A DNA stretch of 64,000 nucleotides from positions 94,942 to 158,941 of the forward strand of contig NZ_ANAH02000024.1 in the NCBI RefSeq assembly GCF_000335475.2, given 5' to 3'. The notes below the pieces were generated by a model. The model saw only the letters and a program-made list of their open reading frames with translations. It was not told the DNA's origin and made no database searches. Each line of letters opens with the position of its first letter. Position 1 is the stretch's first letter. Both the position numbers and the translations under genes were made by a program. Below are positions 8,864 to 16,456 of the stretch, piece after piece. The DNA comes from Cystobacter fuscus DSM 2262 (lineage in GTDB: Bacteria > Myxococcota > Myxococcia > Myxococcales > Myxococcaceae).

Positions 8864-9426
8864 AGACGGACCTTGATGGTGAGCGAGCCGGTGGCGGGAT
8901 CCTCGCTGATCTCCTCCACCGTGCCGAGCTGCCGCGCCCGGACCTTGAGGGCCTCGGCCGTCACCTTGTTGGTGACGGAGTCCAGCTCCTGCTTCAGATC
9001 GCGCAGCCGGGACTCCAGACGGCGGGTGAGGTCCTCGCGCAGGGACTCCCGGGCGACGCTGGCCCGGTCCTCCAGCCGCGCGCGGGCCTGTTCCCGGGCC
9101 TGCTCCTGGGCCTGCTCCTTCTCATCCTCCCGGGCGTAGCTGCGCTGCGCCGTGGCCTGGAGTTCCACGGCCCGCTCGTCGGCGAGCGTGACGCTCACGT
9201 CCCCGGTCTGCACGTCGATGGCCAGCCGGACACCATCGGCCTCGGTGCGCAGGGCGACGGGGCCCTCGCGCGTGAAGCCGCGGCGCGCCAGCTCCTCGGC
9301 GAGCAGTCCCCCCAGTTCCTCCTGGGAGAGGATGGGCAGCAGCTCGAGCTTGGAGCAGACACCATCCTCGGCCTGCACCACGCGGTTGAGGGACTCGGAA
9401 ACGGAGATGCGGTAGGCGCGGCTCAT
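8860..9426 (-). CDS. Coiled-coil component of the FtsH/MoxR ternary system
   Basis: 188 aa, ATG at 9426, ending in a 4-base overlap with the FtsH-like gene. Residues 1-85 are mixed alpha/beta (MSRAYRISVSESLNRVVQAE… then LRTEADGVRLAIDVQTGDVSVTL). Residues about 90-160 form a highly charged coiled coil with many Glu, Gln and Arg (EDEKEQAQEQAREQARARLED…LRDLKQELDSV), and a final short beta segment closes the protein. No catalytic motif or export signal is seen. It resembles one of the unnamed 'X' domain proteins reported with FtsH ternary systems. The coiled coil suggests oligomerisation or a bridge between subunits, which is inference. Confidence 0.7.
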   Translation of the reverse strand: MSRAYRISVSESLNRVVQAEDGVCSKLELLPILSQEELGGLLAEELARRGFTREGPVALRTEADGVRLAIDVQTGDVSVTLADERAVELQATAQRSYAREDEKEQAQEQAREQARARLEDRASVARESLREDLTRRLESRLRDLKQELDSVTNKVTAEALKVRARQLGTVEEISEDPATGSLTIKVRL

Positions 9427-9432
9427 CGGTAC

Positions 9433-9924
9433 TCACCCTTCGAACACAGGATAGCCTCGGAGATGGAGCACCCAACAGAGCACGAGGAAGGCCAGCAAGG
9501 GCACATCCAGGCACAGCAACCGTCGGAGGGAGGGGCCGAAACGCACCGTGTGCCCCAGGGCTACCAGGAACAAGAGCCCGAGCAAAGCACCGGTGAAGAA
9601 CGGATGCAGGGTGGTGCGATAGGACGAGAGGCCCGACTCGTCCCGATCCCGGATGAAGGCATGGGGCTCGAGCCAGCCCATCACCCCGGCGCCCACCACG
9701 ATGAGCCAGCCGAGTGACAGCACGAGGAACTGGAGGGCGCGAGGCGCCAGGAGCCGTGGCAGAAAGCCCGCGGCCACCAGCCCCACGCAACACGACACGA
9801 GCAGCAGCGCCTGCGCCTCCAACCCTCCGAGCGGTCCCCAGGAGATGCCCAGCAGGGAGACCAGGGCCACGCCCACGACATAGCCCAGCGCGCCCAGCCA
9901 GGGCCTGAGCCGCGAGCCTGTCAT
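9433..9924 (-). CDS. Five-TM integral membrane protein of the ternary-system operon
   Basis: 163 aa. The ATG at 9924 overlaps the upstream stop (ATGA). Hydrophobic segments at about 8-30, 38-58, 62-88, 107-128 and 137-155 predict five membrane helices. The longest soluble loop is between segments 3 and 4 (HAFIRDRDESGLSSYRT). It resembles no transporter family I know. The FtsH-like protease of this operon has no membrane segment of its own and this protein is the only membrane partner, so it could tether the complex to the inner membrane. That role is inferred from context. Confidence 0.72.
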   Translation of the reverse strand: MTGSRLRPWLGALGYVVGVALVSLLGISWGPLGGLEAQALLLVSCCVGLVAAGFLPRLLAPRALQFLVLSLGWLIVVGAGVMGWLEPHAFIRDRDESGLSSYRTTLHPFFTGALLGLLFLVALGHTVRFGPSLRRLLCLDVPLLAFLVLCWVLHLRGYPVFEG

Positions 9925-10970
9925 GACACCCCGGACTCGATGGAGCCAAGGGACGCGAGGGCCCGCTCCCGCTCCGCCGCGAGCCGAAAGCCGGCCTCGC
10001 CGAACGCGCTCCACTGGGAGAGCAGGAGCTGGGCCGCGTCGTAGTCATCGTCGAAGAAGCGCACGGCACGGTGCTCGGCATCCCAGCGGGCGAGCCGGGC
10101 GAGGCTCCGAAGCCAGGCGCCCGCGGCCCGGGAGGCCTCGGCACGGGCGCGCAGCGAGGCGAGCGGGGAGAGTCCTTCCACCCAAAGTGTGGCGGGGCGT
10201 TCCACCAGCCCCCTGCCCGCCTCCAGCAGGAAGCCGGCGAGCTCCCTCCGCCGGGCGGCCTCGAGCGCATCCAGGAAGGCGGAGAGCACCACCTCCTGAG
10301 CCGAGCCGAGTGCCACCATGTCCGCGGGCTCGGAGACACGGCGCTTGGACTCCTCGAGGCGGAGCCAGCGGCGGGCGAGGTCCGCCTGCAAGGCCTCGAG
10401 CACGAGTCCCTCCTGTGCGAGCAGCGGCGTGAAGGCCGAGGCGTCGAAGCCGGGCGGAGGCGCGCCGAGCAGCTCGGGAAAGCCGAGCCGGCAGAGCGCC
10501 GAGTGCCGGAAGAGGGGCTGGGCGCCCACGGAAGGCCCACAGGGCGTGCCCGCCACGAGGTGACAGCAGAGGTAGAGGAAGAGCTCGTCGGCGAGCGTGA
10601 GGGGCGTCTCCACCTCGAGCGGCTCGCAGTCGAGCCGTCCGAGGGGCTGGGAGGTGAGCCACTGAAGGGCCCGCACACAGGCGGACGAGAAGTGCAGCGG
10701 AGGGGCGGCGTGCCGTTGCCACAGCCGGCCCTCCACGCCCTGTCCCTCGTGGAGGTGACGCCGCCGCCGCCAGCCCCCGCGCCGGACGAGGGCGAGGACG
10801 ATGCCCTTGGCGAGCAGGTCGCGCAGCACCTGGAGCGCGCTTGGGCCGAGCTTCGGGGGAACGGCGCGGCGGGTGAGCAGGAGGTCCTCGACGGAGGCGT
10901 ACTGCCCCGAGTCCACGATGGCGCGGCCGAGGGAGAGCAGGGCGTATTCGCTGGGGGAGACGGACATCAT
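9921..10970 (-). CDS. 349-aa helical component of the FtsH/MoxR ternary system
   Basis: Two adjacent ATG codons start the frame. The outer one at 10970 gives an ATGA overlap with the radical SAM gene and was chosen. The sequence is mostly helical, with a conserved-looking C-terminal block (HRAVRFFDDDYDAAQLLLSQW) around residue 310. I recall a similar C-terminal pattern in one of the 'FtsH ternary system' X domains, but no enzymatic motif can be read from it. It has no signal peptide or membrane helix and is coupled on both sides to operon members. Function unknown. Confidence 0.68.
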   Translation of the reverse strand: MMSVSPSEYALLSLGRAIVDSGQYASVEDLLLTRRAVPPKLGPSALQVLRDLLAKGIVLALVRRGGWRRRRHLHEGQGVEGRLWQRHAAPPLHFSSACVRALQWLTSQPLGRLDCEPLEVETPLTLADELFLYLCCHLVAGTPCGPSVGAQPLFRHSALCRLGFPELLGAPPPGFDASAFTPLLAQEGLVLEALQADLARRWLRLEESKRRVSEPADMVALGSAQEVVLSAFLDALEAARRRELAGFLLEAGRGLVERPATLWVEGLSPLASLRARAEASRAAGAWLRSLARLARWDAEHRAVRFFDDDYDAAQLLLSQWSAFGEAGFRLAAERERALASLGSIESGVS

Positions 10971-11569
10971 GGCCGCAGCCGGTTGGCGAGCTCGGGCCAG
11001 CCGTTGATGACGAGCTTGCCGTCCACGAAGTGGATTTCGGCGGTATTGGGAGCGGAGAACCGGGGGTCGTCCGGCGAGTAGCGGGGGGTGAGGAAGTGCA
11101 GGACCTGGTTGCGCGAACCAATCCAACGGCGGCGCGTGTCCGGCTGGTCCTTCTCGTAGCGGCCGTCGACGAGCAGGTCGACGGTGGAGAGGAGCCGGTC
11201 CACCTCCGGATTCGACTGGGCGCGCAGCTCGGCGAGGGTGTAGCCGCTGAAGATCATGATGGAGAGACCGGCCTCGCGCAGGCGCTCGCACAGGGCGGCG
11301 GCGGGACCGGGCTGGGCGAAGGGCTCACCTCCGAGGAGGCTGAAGCCCTCGATGTCCGGGGTGGCGAGGATGCGCCGGGCGAGCTCCTCGACGGTGACGA
11401 GGGGGCCGCGATCGGGGGCGAACATCTCCGGGTTGCAGCACCCCGGGCAGCGCAGGGGGCAGCCCTGGAGCCAGAGGGCGAAGCGGTGACCGGGGCCCTC
11501 CGCCTCGGTGCGGGGGACGAACTGGGCCACCCGGAGGGCGGGATCTGGAGGCCGCGGGACTTCGGTCAT
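10967..11569 (-). CDS. Radical SAM protein, NrdG/activase-like, first gene of the ternary operon
   Basis: About 200 aa from the ATG at 11569; an in-frame ATG at 11614 would add 15 poor-looking residues. The motif GCPLRCPGC contains the CxxxCxxC cluster that binds the 4Fe-4S centre in radical SAM enzymes, and it is preceded by RFALWLQ as in NrdG/PflA-type activases. LLGGEPFAQ is the GGE SAM-binding motif. The C-terminal quarter departs from NrdG. Small activases of this kind generate a glycyl radical or modify a protein partner, but no glycyl-radical enzyme is encoded here. Its stop overlaps the next start (ATGA), so it is made with the FtsH/MoxR system and may modify one of its proteins. That link is inference. 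Confidence 0.85.
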   Translation of the reverse strand: MTEVPRPPDPALRVAQFVPRTEAEGPGHRFALWLQGCPLRCPGCCNPEMFAPDRGPLVTVEELARRILATPDIEGFSLLGGEPFAQPGPAAALCERLREAGLSIMIFSGYTLAELRAQSNPEVDRLLSTVDLLVDGRYEKDQPDTRRRWIGSRNQVLHFLTPRYSPDDPRFSAPNTAEIHFVDGKLVINGWPELANRLRP

Positions 11570-11615
11570 GGATGCCCCCAGCATGCCAGCCCGGAGGCCG
11601 CCAGACGAGGGCACC

Positions 11616-12239
11616 TCACTCGGACCAGAGCAGCGGCAGCTCGAACTCGATGGCCTCGAACGGCTCGGCCCTCACCCGCTCCTCTCCCGAGAAGGACTGA
11701 GCGAGCACCCACTGGCCCTCCGTCCGCCGGTAGATGTCCAGCGTGCGGGCCAGCGGCTCCACCAGCCACAGGTGCCTCACCCCTTCCCGAGCGTAGATGC
11801 GCATCTTCGGGCCCTTGTCCCGGCTGCGCGTGCGGTCAGAAAGAATTTCGCACGCCCAATCCGGGGCCAGGCCGTAGTGCGCCGGAGCATCGGCGCCACC
11901 AACGGCACGCGGCAGTCGCTCACGCGTCCACCCGGCCAGGTCCGGCACGAGCTTGTCCGGGCGCGGACCGAGGTGCAGTTGCGGCTCATTGAGGATGACC
12001 CATCCCCCCGGCCCTCCCCTGCCAAACTTGAAGGGCCCTCCAATGAGGATGCCCAGGTTCGACGCCACGTTGGCGTGAGGACGGGCCGGACGCGGACTGA
12101 GGTGCAGCACCCCCTCCAGGATCTCCGCCACCATCTCCTCGGGAGCCGCCTGGAAGGCCGCCTCCACGGACGGGTCGTTGGGTTCGGTGGACTCGGAGTC
12201 GGGAGGGCGACGAGTGACCATGAGAGAAGAGTTTCGCAT
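11616..12239 (-). CDS. Uma2 family (DUF820) putative endonuclease, copy 1
   Basis: 207 aa. The start at 12239 has a GAGAGG ribosome site; the in-frame ATG at 12221 lacks one. The family adopts a PD-(D/E)xK nuclease-like fold. Visible core residues are PDLAGW, then ACEILS (Glu), then RDKGPKM (Lys) and YAREGVRHLWLVEP. It lies 46 bases upstream of the radical SAM gene on the same strand, so it could share its promoter with the ternary operon. It is about 92% identical by eye to the gene at 12976-13599, exactly 1360 bases away with no net insertion or deletion. Function in vivo is unknown for the family. Confidence 0.88.
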   Translation of the reverse strand: MRNSSLMVTRRPPDSESTEPNDPSVEAAFQAAPEEMVAEILEGVLHLSPRPARPHANVASNLGILIGGPFKFGRGGPGGWVILNEPQLHLGPRPDKLVPDLAGWTRERLPRAVGGADAPAHYGLAPDWACEILSDRTRSRDKGPKMRIYAREGVRHLWLVEPLARTLDIYRRTEGQWVLAQSFSGEERVRAEPFEAIEFELPLLWSE

Positions 12240-12260
12240 GGCCCTCTCACGGTGCAACGT
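11616..12260 (-). repeat. Direct repeat unit A (Uma2 gene copy 1 plus leader)
   Basis: This copy aligns without gaps to 12976-13620. Near identity starts at the stop codon and fades about 20 bases before the ATG, so the duplicated unit is essentially one gene with its ribosome-binding region. No terminal inverted repeats or transposase are present. Confidence 0.85.
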
Positions 12261-12318
12261 CGGGACCATTGAAGGACGAGGCGGAAGACATGCCAGCCCG
12301 GACATAAACTCCCACTTC

Positions 12319-12960
12319 ATGACGACGCCTGTCGGCCCCCTCGCCACCAGACCTCCCTACCTCTTGCGAACGCCCCGCCTCGTCTTGCGCTGCATGGAGC
12401 CCTCCGACGCCGCGCTCCGCAAGGACGCGGTGGACTCCAGCGGAGCGTTCCTCAAGCACTTCTTCCCGCCCACTCCCGAGGGACACATGTCCCTGGACGC
12501 CCACGCCGCGCAGATCCGCAAGCTCCGGGCCAGCTTCGATCTGGATCAGGATCGCGCCCATGGAGCCTTCGAACCGGAAACCGGCAGGATGATTGGCGAG
12601 GGCGGACTGATCACGCGCGCTGGCATCGAAGCGCTCGAGATCGGCTACTGGTTCCGCCGCGACGCGACGGGCCAGGGCCTCGCCACGGAGATGGCCTCGG
12701 CGCTGGTCAAGACCGCCTTCGAATTCGACAAGGTGAAACGCATGGACCTGTTCTGCGCGCCAGACAACGAGCGGAGCGCGGCGATGGCCCGTCGGCTGGG
12801 CTTCACCTTCGAGGGACGACTGCGTGACCGGCAGCTCGCGCCGCACCACCCGCGCGGCGACCTGCTGAGCTTCACCCTCCTGGCCTCCGAGTACCCCCAG
12901 ACCCGGGCCCATCAACTCCCGCTCGAGGCCTTCGACTTCCTCGGACGGCGGCTCACCTGA
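12319..12960 (+). CDS. GNAT family N-acetyltransferase (RimJ/RimL-like)
   Basis: 213 aa from the ATG at 12319. The N-terminus (RTPRLVLRCMEPSDA) is the usual opening of RimJ/RimL-type acetyltransferases. EIGYWFRRDATGQGLATEMASALVK carries the acetyl-CoA pyrophosphate-binding Q/RxxGxG/A pattern, and LFCAPDNERSAAMARRLGF is the typical fourth motif. The likely reaction is acetylation of an amino group on a protein N-terminus or small molecule; the substrate cannot be told. It is divergent from Uma2 copy 1 (80-base gap) and convergent with copy 2, so it sits between two duplicated genes. Confidence 0.92.
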   Translation: MTTPVGPLATRPPYLLRTPRLVLRCMEPSDAALRKDAVDSSGAFLKHFFPPTPEGHMSLDAHAAQIRKLRASFDLDQDRAHGAFEPETGRMIGEGGLITRAGIEALEIGYWFRRDATGQGLATEMASALVKTAFEFDKVKRMDLFCAPDNERSAAMARRLGFTFEGRLRDRQLAPHHPRGDLLSFTLLASEYPQTRAHQLPLEAFDFLGRRLT

Positions 12961-12975
12961 GCCACGTCCCGCGAC

Positions 12976-13599
12976 TCACTCGGACCAGAGCAGCGGCAGC
13001 TCGAACTCGATGGCCTCGAACGGAGCAGCCCTCACCCGCTCCTCTCCCGCCAGGGACTGGGCGAGCACCCACTGGCCCTCGGCGAGCCGGTAGATGTCCA
13101 GTGTGCGGGCCAGCGGCTCCACCAGCCACAGGTGCCGCACTCCTTCCCGGGCGTAGATGCGCATCTTCGCGCCCTTGTCCCGGCCGCGCGTGCGGTCAGA
13201 AAGAATCTCGCAGGCCCAATCCGGCGCCAGGCCGTAGTGGGCCGGAGCGTCGTCTCCGCCGACGGCACGCGGCAGTCGCTCGCGCGTCCACCCGGCCAGG
13301 TCCGGCACGAGCTTGTCCGGGCGTGGGCCGAGGTGCAGCTCCGGCTCATCGAGGACGACCCATCCTCCCGGCCCTCCCCTGCCAAACTTGAAGGGCGCGA
13401 TGAGGAGGCCCCCCAGATTCGACGCCACGTTGGCGTGGGGACGGGCCGGACGCGGGCTGAGGTGCAGCACGCCCTCCAGGATCTCCGCCACCATCTCCTC
13501 GGGAGCCGCCTGGAAGGCCGCCTCCACGGACGGGTCGTTGGGTTCAGTGGACTCGGCTTCAGGCGGGCGACGAGTGACCATGAGAGAAGAGTTTCGCAT
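12976..13599 (-). CDS. Uma2 family (DUF820) putative endonuclease, copy 2
   Basis: 207 aa, start at 13599 with a GCGAGGG ribosome site. It has the same core residues as copy 1 (PDLAGW, ACEILS, RDKGAKM). About 17 residue differences are scattered, mostly conservative, e.g. NEPQ to DEPE and an LGILIGG to LGGLLIA block. Both copies are intact, which suggests they are either recent or both under selection. It is divergent from the DUF418 gene. Confidence 0.88.
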   Translation of the reverse strand: MRNSSLMVTRRPPEAESTEPNDPSVEAAFQAAPEEMVAEILEGVLHLSPRPARPHANVASNLGGLLIAPFKFGRGGPGGWVVLDEPELHLGPRPDKLVPDLAGWTRERLPRAVGGDDAPAHYGLAPDWACEILSDRTRGRDKGAKMRIYAREGVRHLWLVEPLARTLDIYRLAEGQWVLAQSLAGEERVRAAPFEAIEFELPLLWSE

Positions 13600-13620
13600 G
13601 ACCCTCGCGTACTGCAACGA
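12976..13620 (-). repeat. Direct repeat unit B (Uma2 gene copy 2 plus leader)
   Basis: Second copy of the unit at 11616-12260, in the same orientation, flanking the acetyltransferase gene. Recombination between the copies would delete that gene and one Uma2 copy. Confidence 0.85.
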
Positions 13621-13708
13621 CAGAGCCATCGTCTGGTAGAGGGACGCCCCCTCGTACGACGGGGAGGGTCGGATTGACGGAGGAGGCACTCGGGCATCTG
13701 CTGGACGC

Positions 13709-15025
13709 ATGTCCGAGCCCACTCCTCCCGCGCCGCTCTCCGGAGCCCACGCCCGCCCGGTGGACGTCTCCGAGCGAGTGCTCCTCCTGGACGTATTGCG
13801 AGGCTTCGCGCTGTGCGGCGTCTTCGTCTCCAACAGCTTCTCCTGGTTCAGCGGCCGTGCCCTCCTGACACGCGAGCAGACCCAGGCGCTGTCGGCGCCT
13901 CCGCTCGAGGCCGTCGTCACCGCGCTCTACTACTTCTTCGTCAACCAGAAGTTCGTCGTCCTCTTCTCCTTCCTCTTCGGGCTGGGCTTCTCCATCCAGC
14001 TCACGCGCGCCGAGGCCCGAGGCGTCCCCATCGTCCCCCTGTACTCGCGGCGGCTGCTGGTGCTGCTGGGCATCGGCGTGACGCACCTGTTCGCGCTCTG
14101 GGTGGGCGACGTGCTCTCCACCTACGCCCTGGTGGGCTTCGCGCTGCTGCTCTTCCGCCGGAGCTCGGATCGGGCGGTGCTCACCTGGGCGCTGATGCTG
14201 ATCGGAGGAGTGCCGCTGCTCGTCTCCGCCCTCCAGCACTTCGGCCCCCTCCTGATGGACGGCACCCAGGCGGCGGCCGAGGCGGCGAAGGCCAGCGAAG
14301 CACAAGAGGCCCAGGCGCGGACTCGCTTCCTGGAGGGACTCTCCAGCGGCTCCTTCCGGATGGCCCGGGAGGCGAACGCTCAATACGCCGTCTTCATCCT
14401 CCCTCAGCTCAAACGGCTGCTCTGGATGAGCGTCACCCTGGGCCGCTTCCTGCTGGGCCTGCTCGCGGGGCGACACCTGTTGCTCCAGGACGTGGAGCGC
14501 CACCGGGCCTTGCACCGCCGGCTGCTCGTCTGGGGAGGAGCGGTGGGCCTGCTGGGCAACGGCACCTGGCTGGTGGTGCAGCGCCTGCGCATCGCGGGGG
14601 TCGTGGATCCGGCGAAGGACCACTGGATGTTCGCCCTGCCCACCCTCCAGGAACTGGGCTTCCTGGGTCTGGCCGCGGTGTACGTGGCCGCCTTCGCCCT
14701 GCTCTTCCAGCGCGAACATTGGTGGAAGGTGCAGGAGGTGCTCGCACCGGTGGGCCGCATGGCGCTCACGAACTACCTGCTGCAGACCGTGGTGAGCCTG
14801 TGCATCTATGACGGCTGGGGACTGAGCCTCGTCGGCCGGATGCCGCCGTCGCGCTGCGTGGCGCTCACGCTCACCCTCTTCGCGCTCCAGGTGCCCCTCA
14901 GCCAGTGGTGGCTGTCACGCTTCCGCTTCGGCCCGGCCGAGTGGTTGTGGCGCTCGCTCACCTACGGACGGGCACAGCCCATGCGTCTGGCCCCCCGGAG
15001 CACCGTGGAGCCCTCGGTGGGCTGA
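13709..15025 (+). CDS. DUF418 (YeiB-like) integral membrane protein
   Basis: 438 aa. After a short Pro-rich N-terminus, SERVLLLDVLRGFALCGVFVSN is the family opening. About eight to nine membrane segments follow, with the DUF418 C-terminal signature region (VGRMALTNYLLQTVVSL near 345-362, later GPAEWLWRSLTYG near 410-425). Family members sit in the inner membrane and are of unknown transport or acyltransferase-like function. The ATG at 13709 is the first in frame that keeps the conserved N-terminus. It is convergent with the VOC gene (9-base gap). Confidence 0.9.
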   Translation: MSEPTPPAPLSGAHARPVDVSERVLLLDVLRGFALCGVFVSNSFSWFSGRALLTREQTQALSAPPLEAVVTALYYFFVNQKFVVLFSFLFGLGFSIQLTRAEARGVPIVPLYSRRLLVLLGIGVTHLFALWVGDVLSTYALVGFALLLFRRSSDRAVLTWALMLIGGVPLLVSALQHFGPLLMDGTQAAAEAAKASEAQEAQARTRFLEGLSSGSFRMAREANAQYAVFILPQLKRLLWMSVTLGRFLLGLLAGRHLLLQDVERHRALHRRLLVWGGAVGLLGNGTWLVVQRLRIAGVVDPAKDHWMFALPTLQELGFLGLAAVYVAAFALLFQREHWWKVQEVLAPVGRMALTNYLLQTVVSLCIYDGWGLSLVGRMPPSRCVALTLTLFALQVPLSQWWLSRFRFGPAEWLWRSLTYGRAQPMRLAPRSTVEPSVG

Positions 15026-15034
15026 TGCGCGAAC

Positions 15035-15421
15035 TCAGCCGCCCTGGACCATCATGATGAGGTTGCCGCACGTGTCCTCGAAGGACACGACGGTGACCGG
15101 CCCCATCTTCTTCGGCTCGCCACGGAACACCACGCCCAGCTTCGACATCCGCTCGTACTCCGCCTGACAGTCATCGACGGCGAACGACGTCAGGGGAATC
15201 CCCGCGTCGAACAGGGCCTTCTGGTAGACCCTGGCGGGGGGAAAGCCCATCGGCTCGAGCAGCAGTTGGGTGCCCTCCGGGGCCTGGGGCGACACGACGG
15301 TCAGCCACCGGTGCTCGCCCATCGGCTGGTCCACCTTCGTCACGAAGCCCAGGACCTCCGTGTAGAACTTCAGGGCCTTGGCCTGATTATCCACCACCAC
15401 GCTCGTCAGGTTGATCCGCAT
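15035..15421 (-). CDS. VOC family (glyoxalase/dioxygenase superfamily) protein
   Basis: 128 aa from the ATG at 15421, which has a GGAGAC ribosome site; an upstream in-frame start at 15442 has none. It shows the two beta-alpha-beta-beta-beta modules of the vicinal oxygen chelate fold: INLTSVVVDNQAKALKFYTEVLGF and later FAVDDCQAEYERMSKLGV…FEDTCGNLIMMVQ. The final FEDTCGN is typical of glyoxalase-like proteins of this type. Metal ligands and substrate cannot be fixed from sequence alone. Probably a small cytosolic metal-dependent enzyme or binding protein. Confidence 0.9.
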   Translation of the reverse strand: MRINLTSVVVDNQAKALKFYTEVLGFVTKVDQPMGEHRWLTVVSPQAPEGTQLLLEPMGFPPARVYQKALFDAGIPLTSFAVDDCQAEYERMSKLGVVFRGEPKKMGPVTVVSFEDTCGNLIMMVQGG

Positions 15422-15487
15422 CGACGTCTCCAGGAAACCCACGCCGCGCGCGAAGGACCGCGCGCGGGGTGTTGGAGTCTCACACGC

Positions 15488-16102
15488 TCACAGGGTGACA
15501 TTCACCTGGAACTCGCCGCCGGTGGAGGACTTCGCGGTTCCCGTGACGGTGGTGCTGCCGGCCTTGCGGCGCACCTTGCCGGTTCCATCGTCCTCGATCT
15601 GCCCGGACAGGCTCAGGTTCAGCGTGACCTCTCCCTCGATGTCTCCGGTCATCTGGAAGGAGCCCACGAGCGTGCCCGTGAAGGTGCCGTTGGGGATGTC
15701 ACGCAGCGAGAGGGTCAACGCCGGCTGGGCCGCCGCGTCGGTGGTCGTCTGGTAGGTGATCTCCACCGGCGCCTCCTCCTCGGCGACGGTGACCTCGCCG
15801 TCGGTGTAACCCTTCATCCCGACGCGCAGCCGCATCCCCTTGTTCGCCGACGAGCCCTGGTCCACCTGCCCGGTGATGTCCAGGGTGCCCCCGGCGTCTC
15901 CAGTGGTCGACTGGGGCGGGATGTTGGCGCTCGAGGCGGCGTTGAAGCCGGCGAAGCCGAGTTGGAGGGACTTCTCGACGGATTTGTCCAACCCGAGGTA
16001 CGCGCGGCGGGCCTGCTCATCGGAGCTGATCTCGTCGCTACAGGCGGACAGGAGGGCCGTGACGGAGAGGACGGCGAGGACACGAAGGGAGGGAAGGTGC
16101 AT
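15488..16102 (-). CDS. Predicted lipoprotein, unknown function
   Basis: 204 aa. A type II signal peptide is clear (VLAVLSVTALLSAC, lipobox LSAC), so the mature protein should be an acylated envelope protein. The rest is Thr/Gly/Asp-rich and beta-patterned (GGTLDITGQVDQG, EVTLNLSLSGQIEDDGTGKV), suggesting a beta-sandwich or barrel-like domain. No family was recognised. It is divergent from the secreted aminopeptidase gene. Confidence 0.85.
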   Translation of the reverse strand: MHLPSLRVLAVLSVTALLSACSDEISSDEQARRAYLGLDKSVEKSLQLGFAGFNAASSANIPPQSTTGDAGGTLDITGQVDQGSSANKGMRLRVGMKGYTDGEVTVAEEEAPVEITYQTTTDAAAQPALTLSLRDIPNGTFTGTLVGSFQMTGDIEGEVTLNLSLSGQIEDDGTGKVRRKAGSTTVTGTAKSSTGGEFQVNVTL

Positions 16103-16456
16103 GGCCCCTATGTACTCCGACTCCTTGGAGGCACACGACCCTCCGGCCTGGCAGTGGGAGGAACCACACTCCTGGAAGCCTTGCTGCCACGTTCCAGTCA
16201 TCACTCGCGGGGCGCAATCCGGGGTCGGAGCAGACCTCTCGTGTCTGAACTCACGACAGGCGGTGAACGGGACCTGAAACCGCCGTTTCTCGATGGGTTC
16301 GGCGGGCCGGGTGCAAAGCCCATTTACACGTCCGCGCACGGTCGATGCCGCCCCCATGCGCCAGTGCGCTTTCCAAGAAAGGGAGAGCCCCTCGAAACAA
16401 CGCGGAGCCGTGGATCCGGCACGTATCCTGCTCCGCCATTTCCCGAGGAGATTCCC
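16103..16456. other. 354-base divergent intergenic region
   Basis: Between the lipoprotein (minus) and the M28 aminopeptidase (plus). I see no ORF with coding character. It should hold both promoters. A TATCCT at 16424-16429 could be a -10 box for the aminopeptidase, but no convincing -35 partner is visible. A strong GAGGAG ribosome site at 16445-16450 sets the aminopeptidase start. Confidence 0.5.

Noticed and set aside
3251..9139. A very long open frame on the plus strand opposite the ternary operon
   Set aside because: It is antisense to genes with strong motifs (MoxR, FtsH) and is open only because of extreme GC at third positions; its translation is low-complexity His/Gln/Arg/Gly with no domains.
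11616..13620. Uma2 repeats as ends of a composite transposon
   Set aside because: No transposase, terminal inverted repeats or target duplications were found; only the gene is duplicated.
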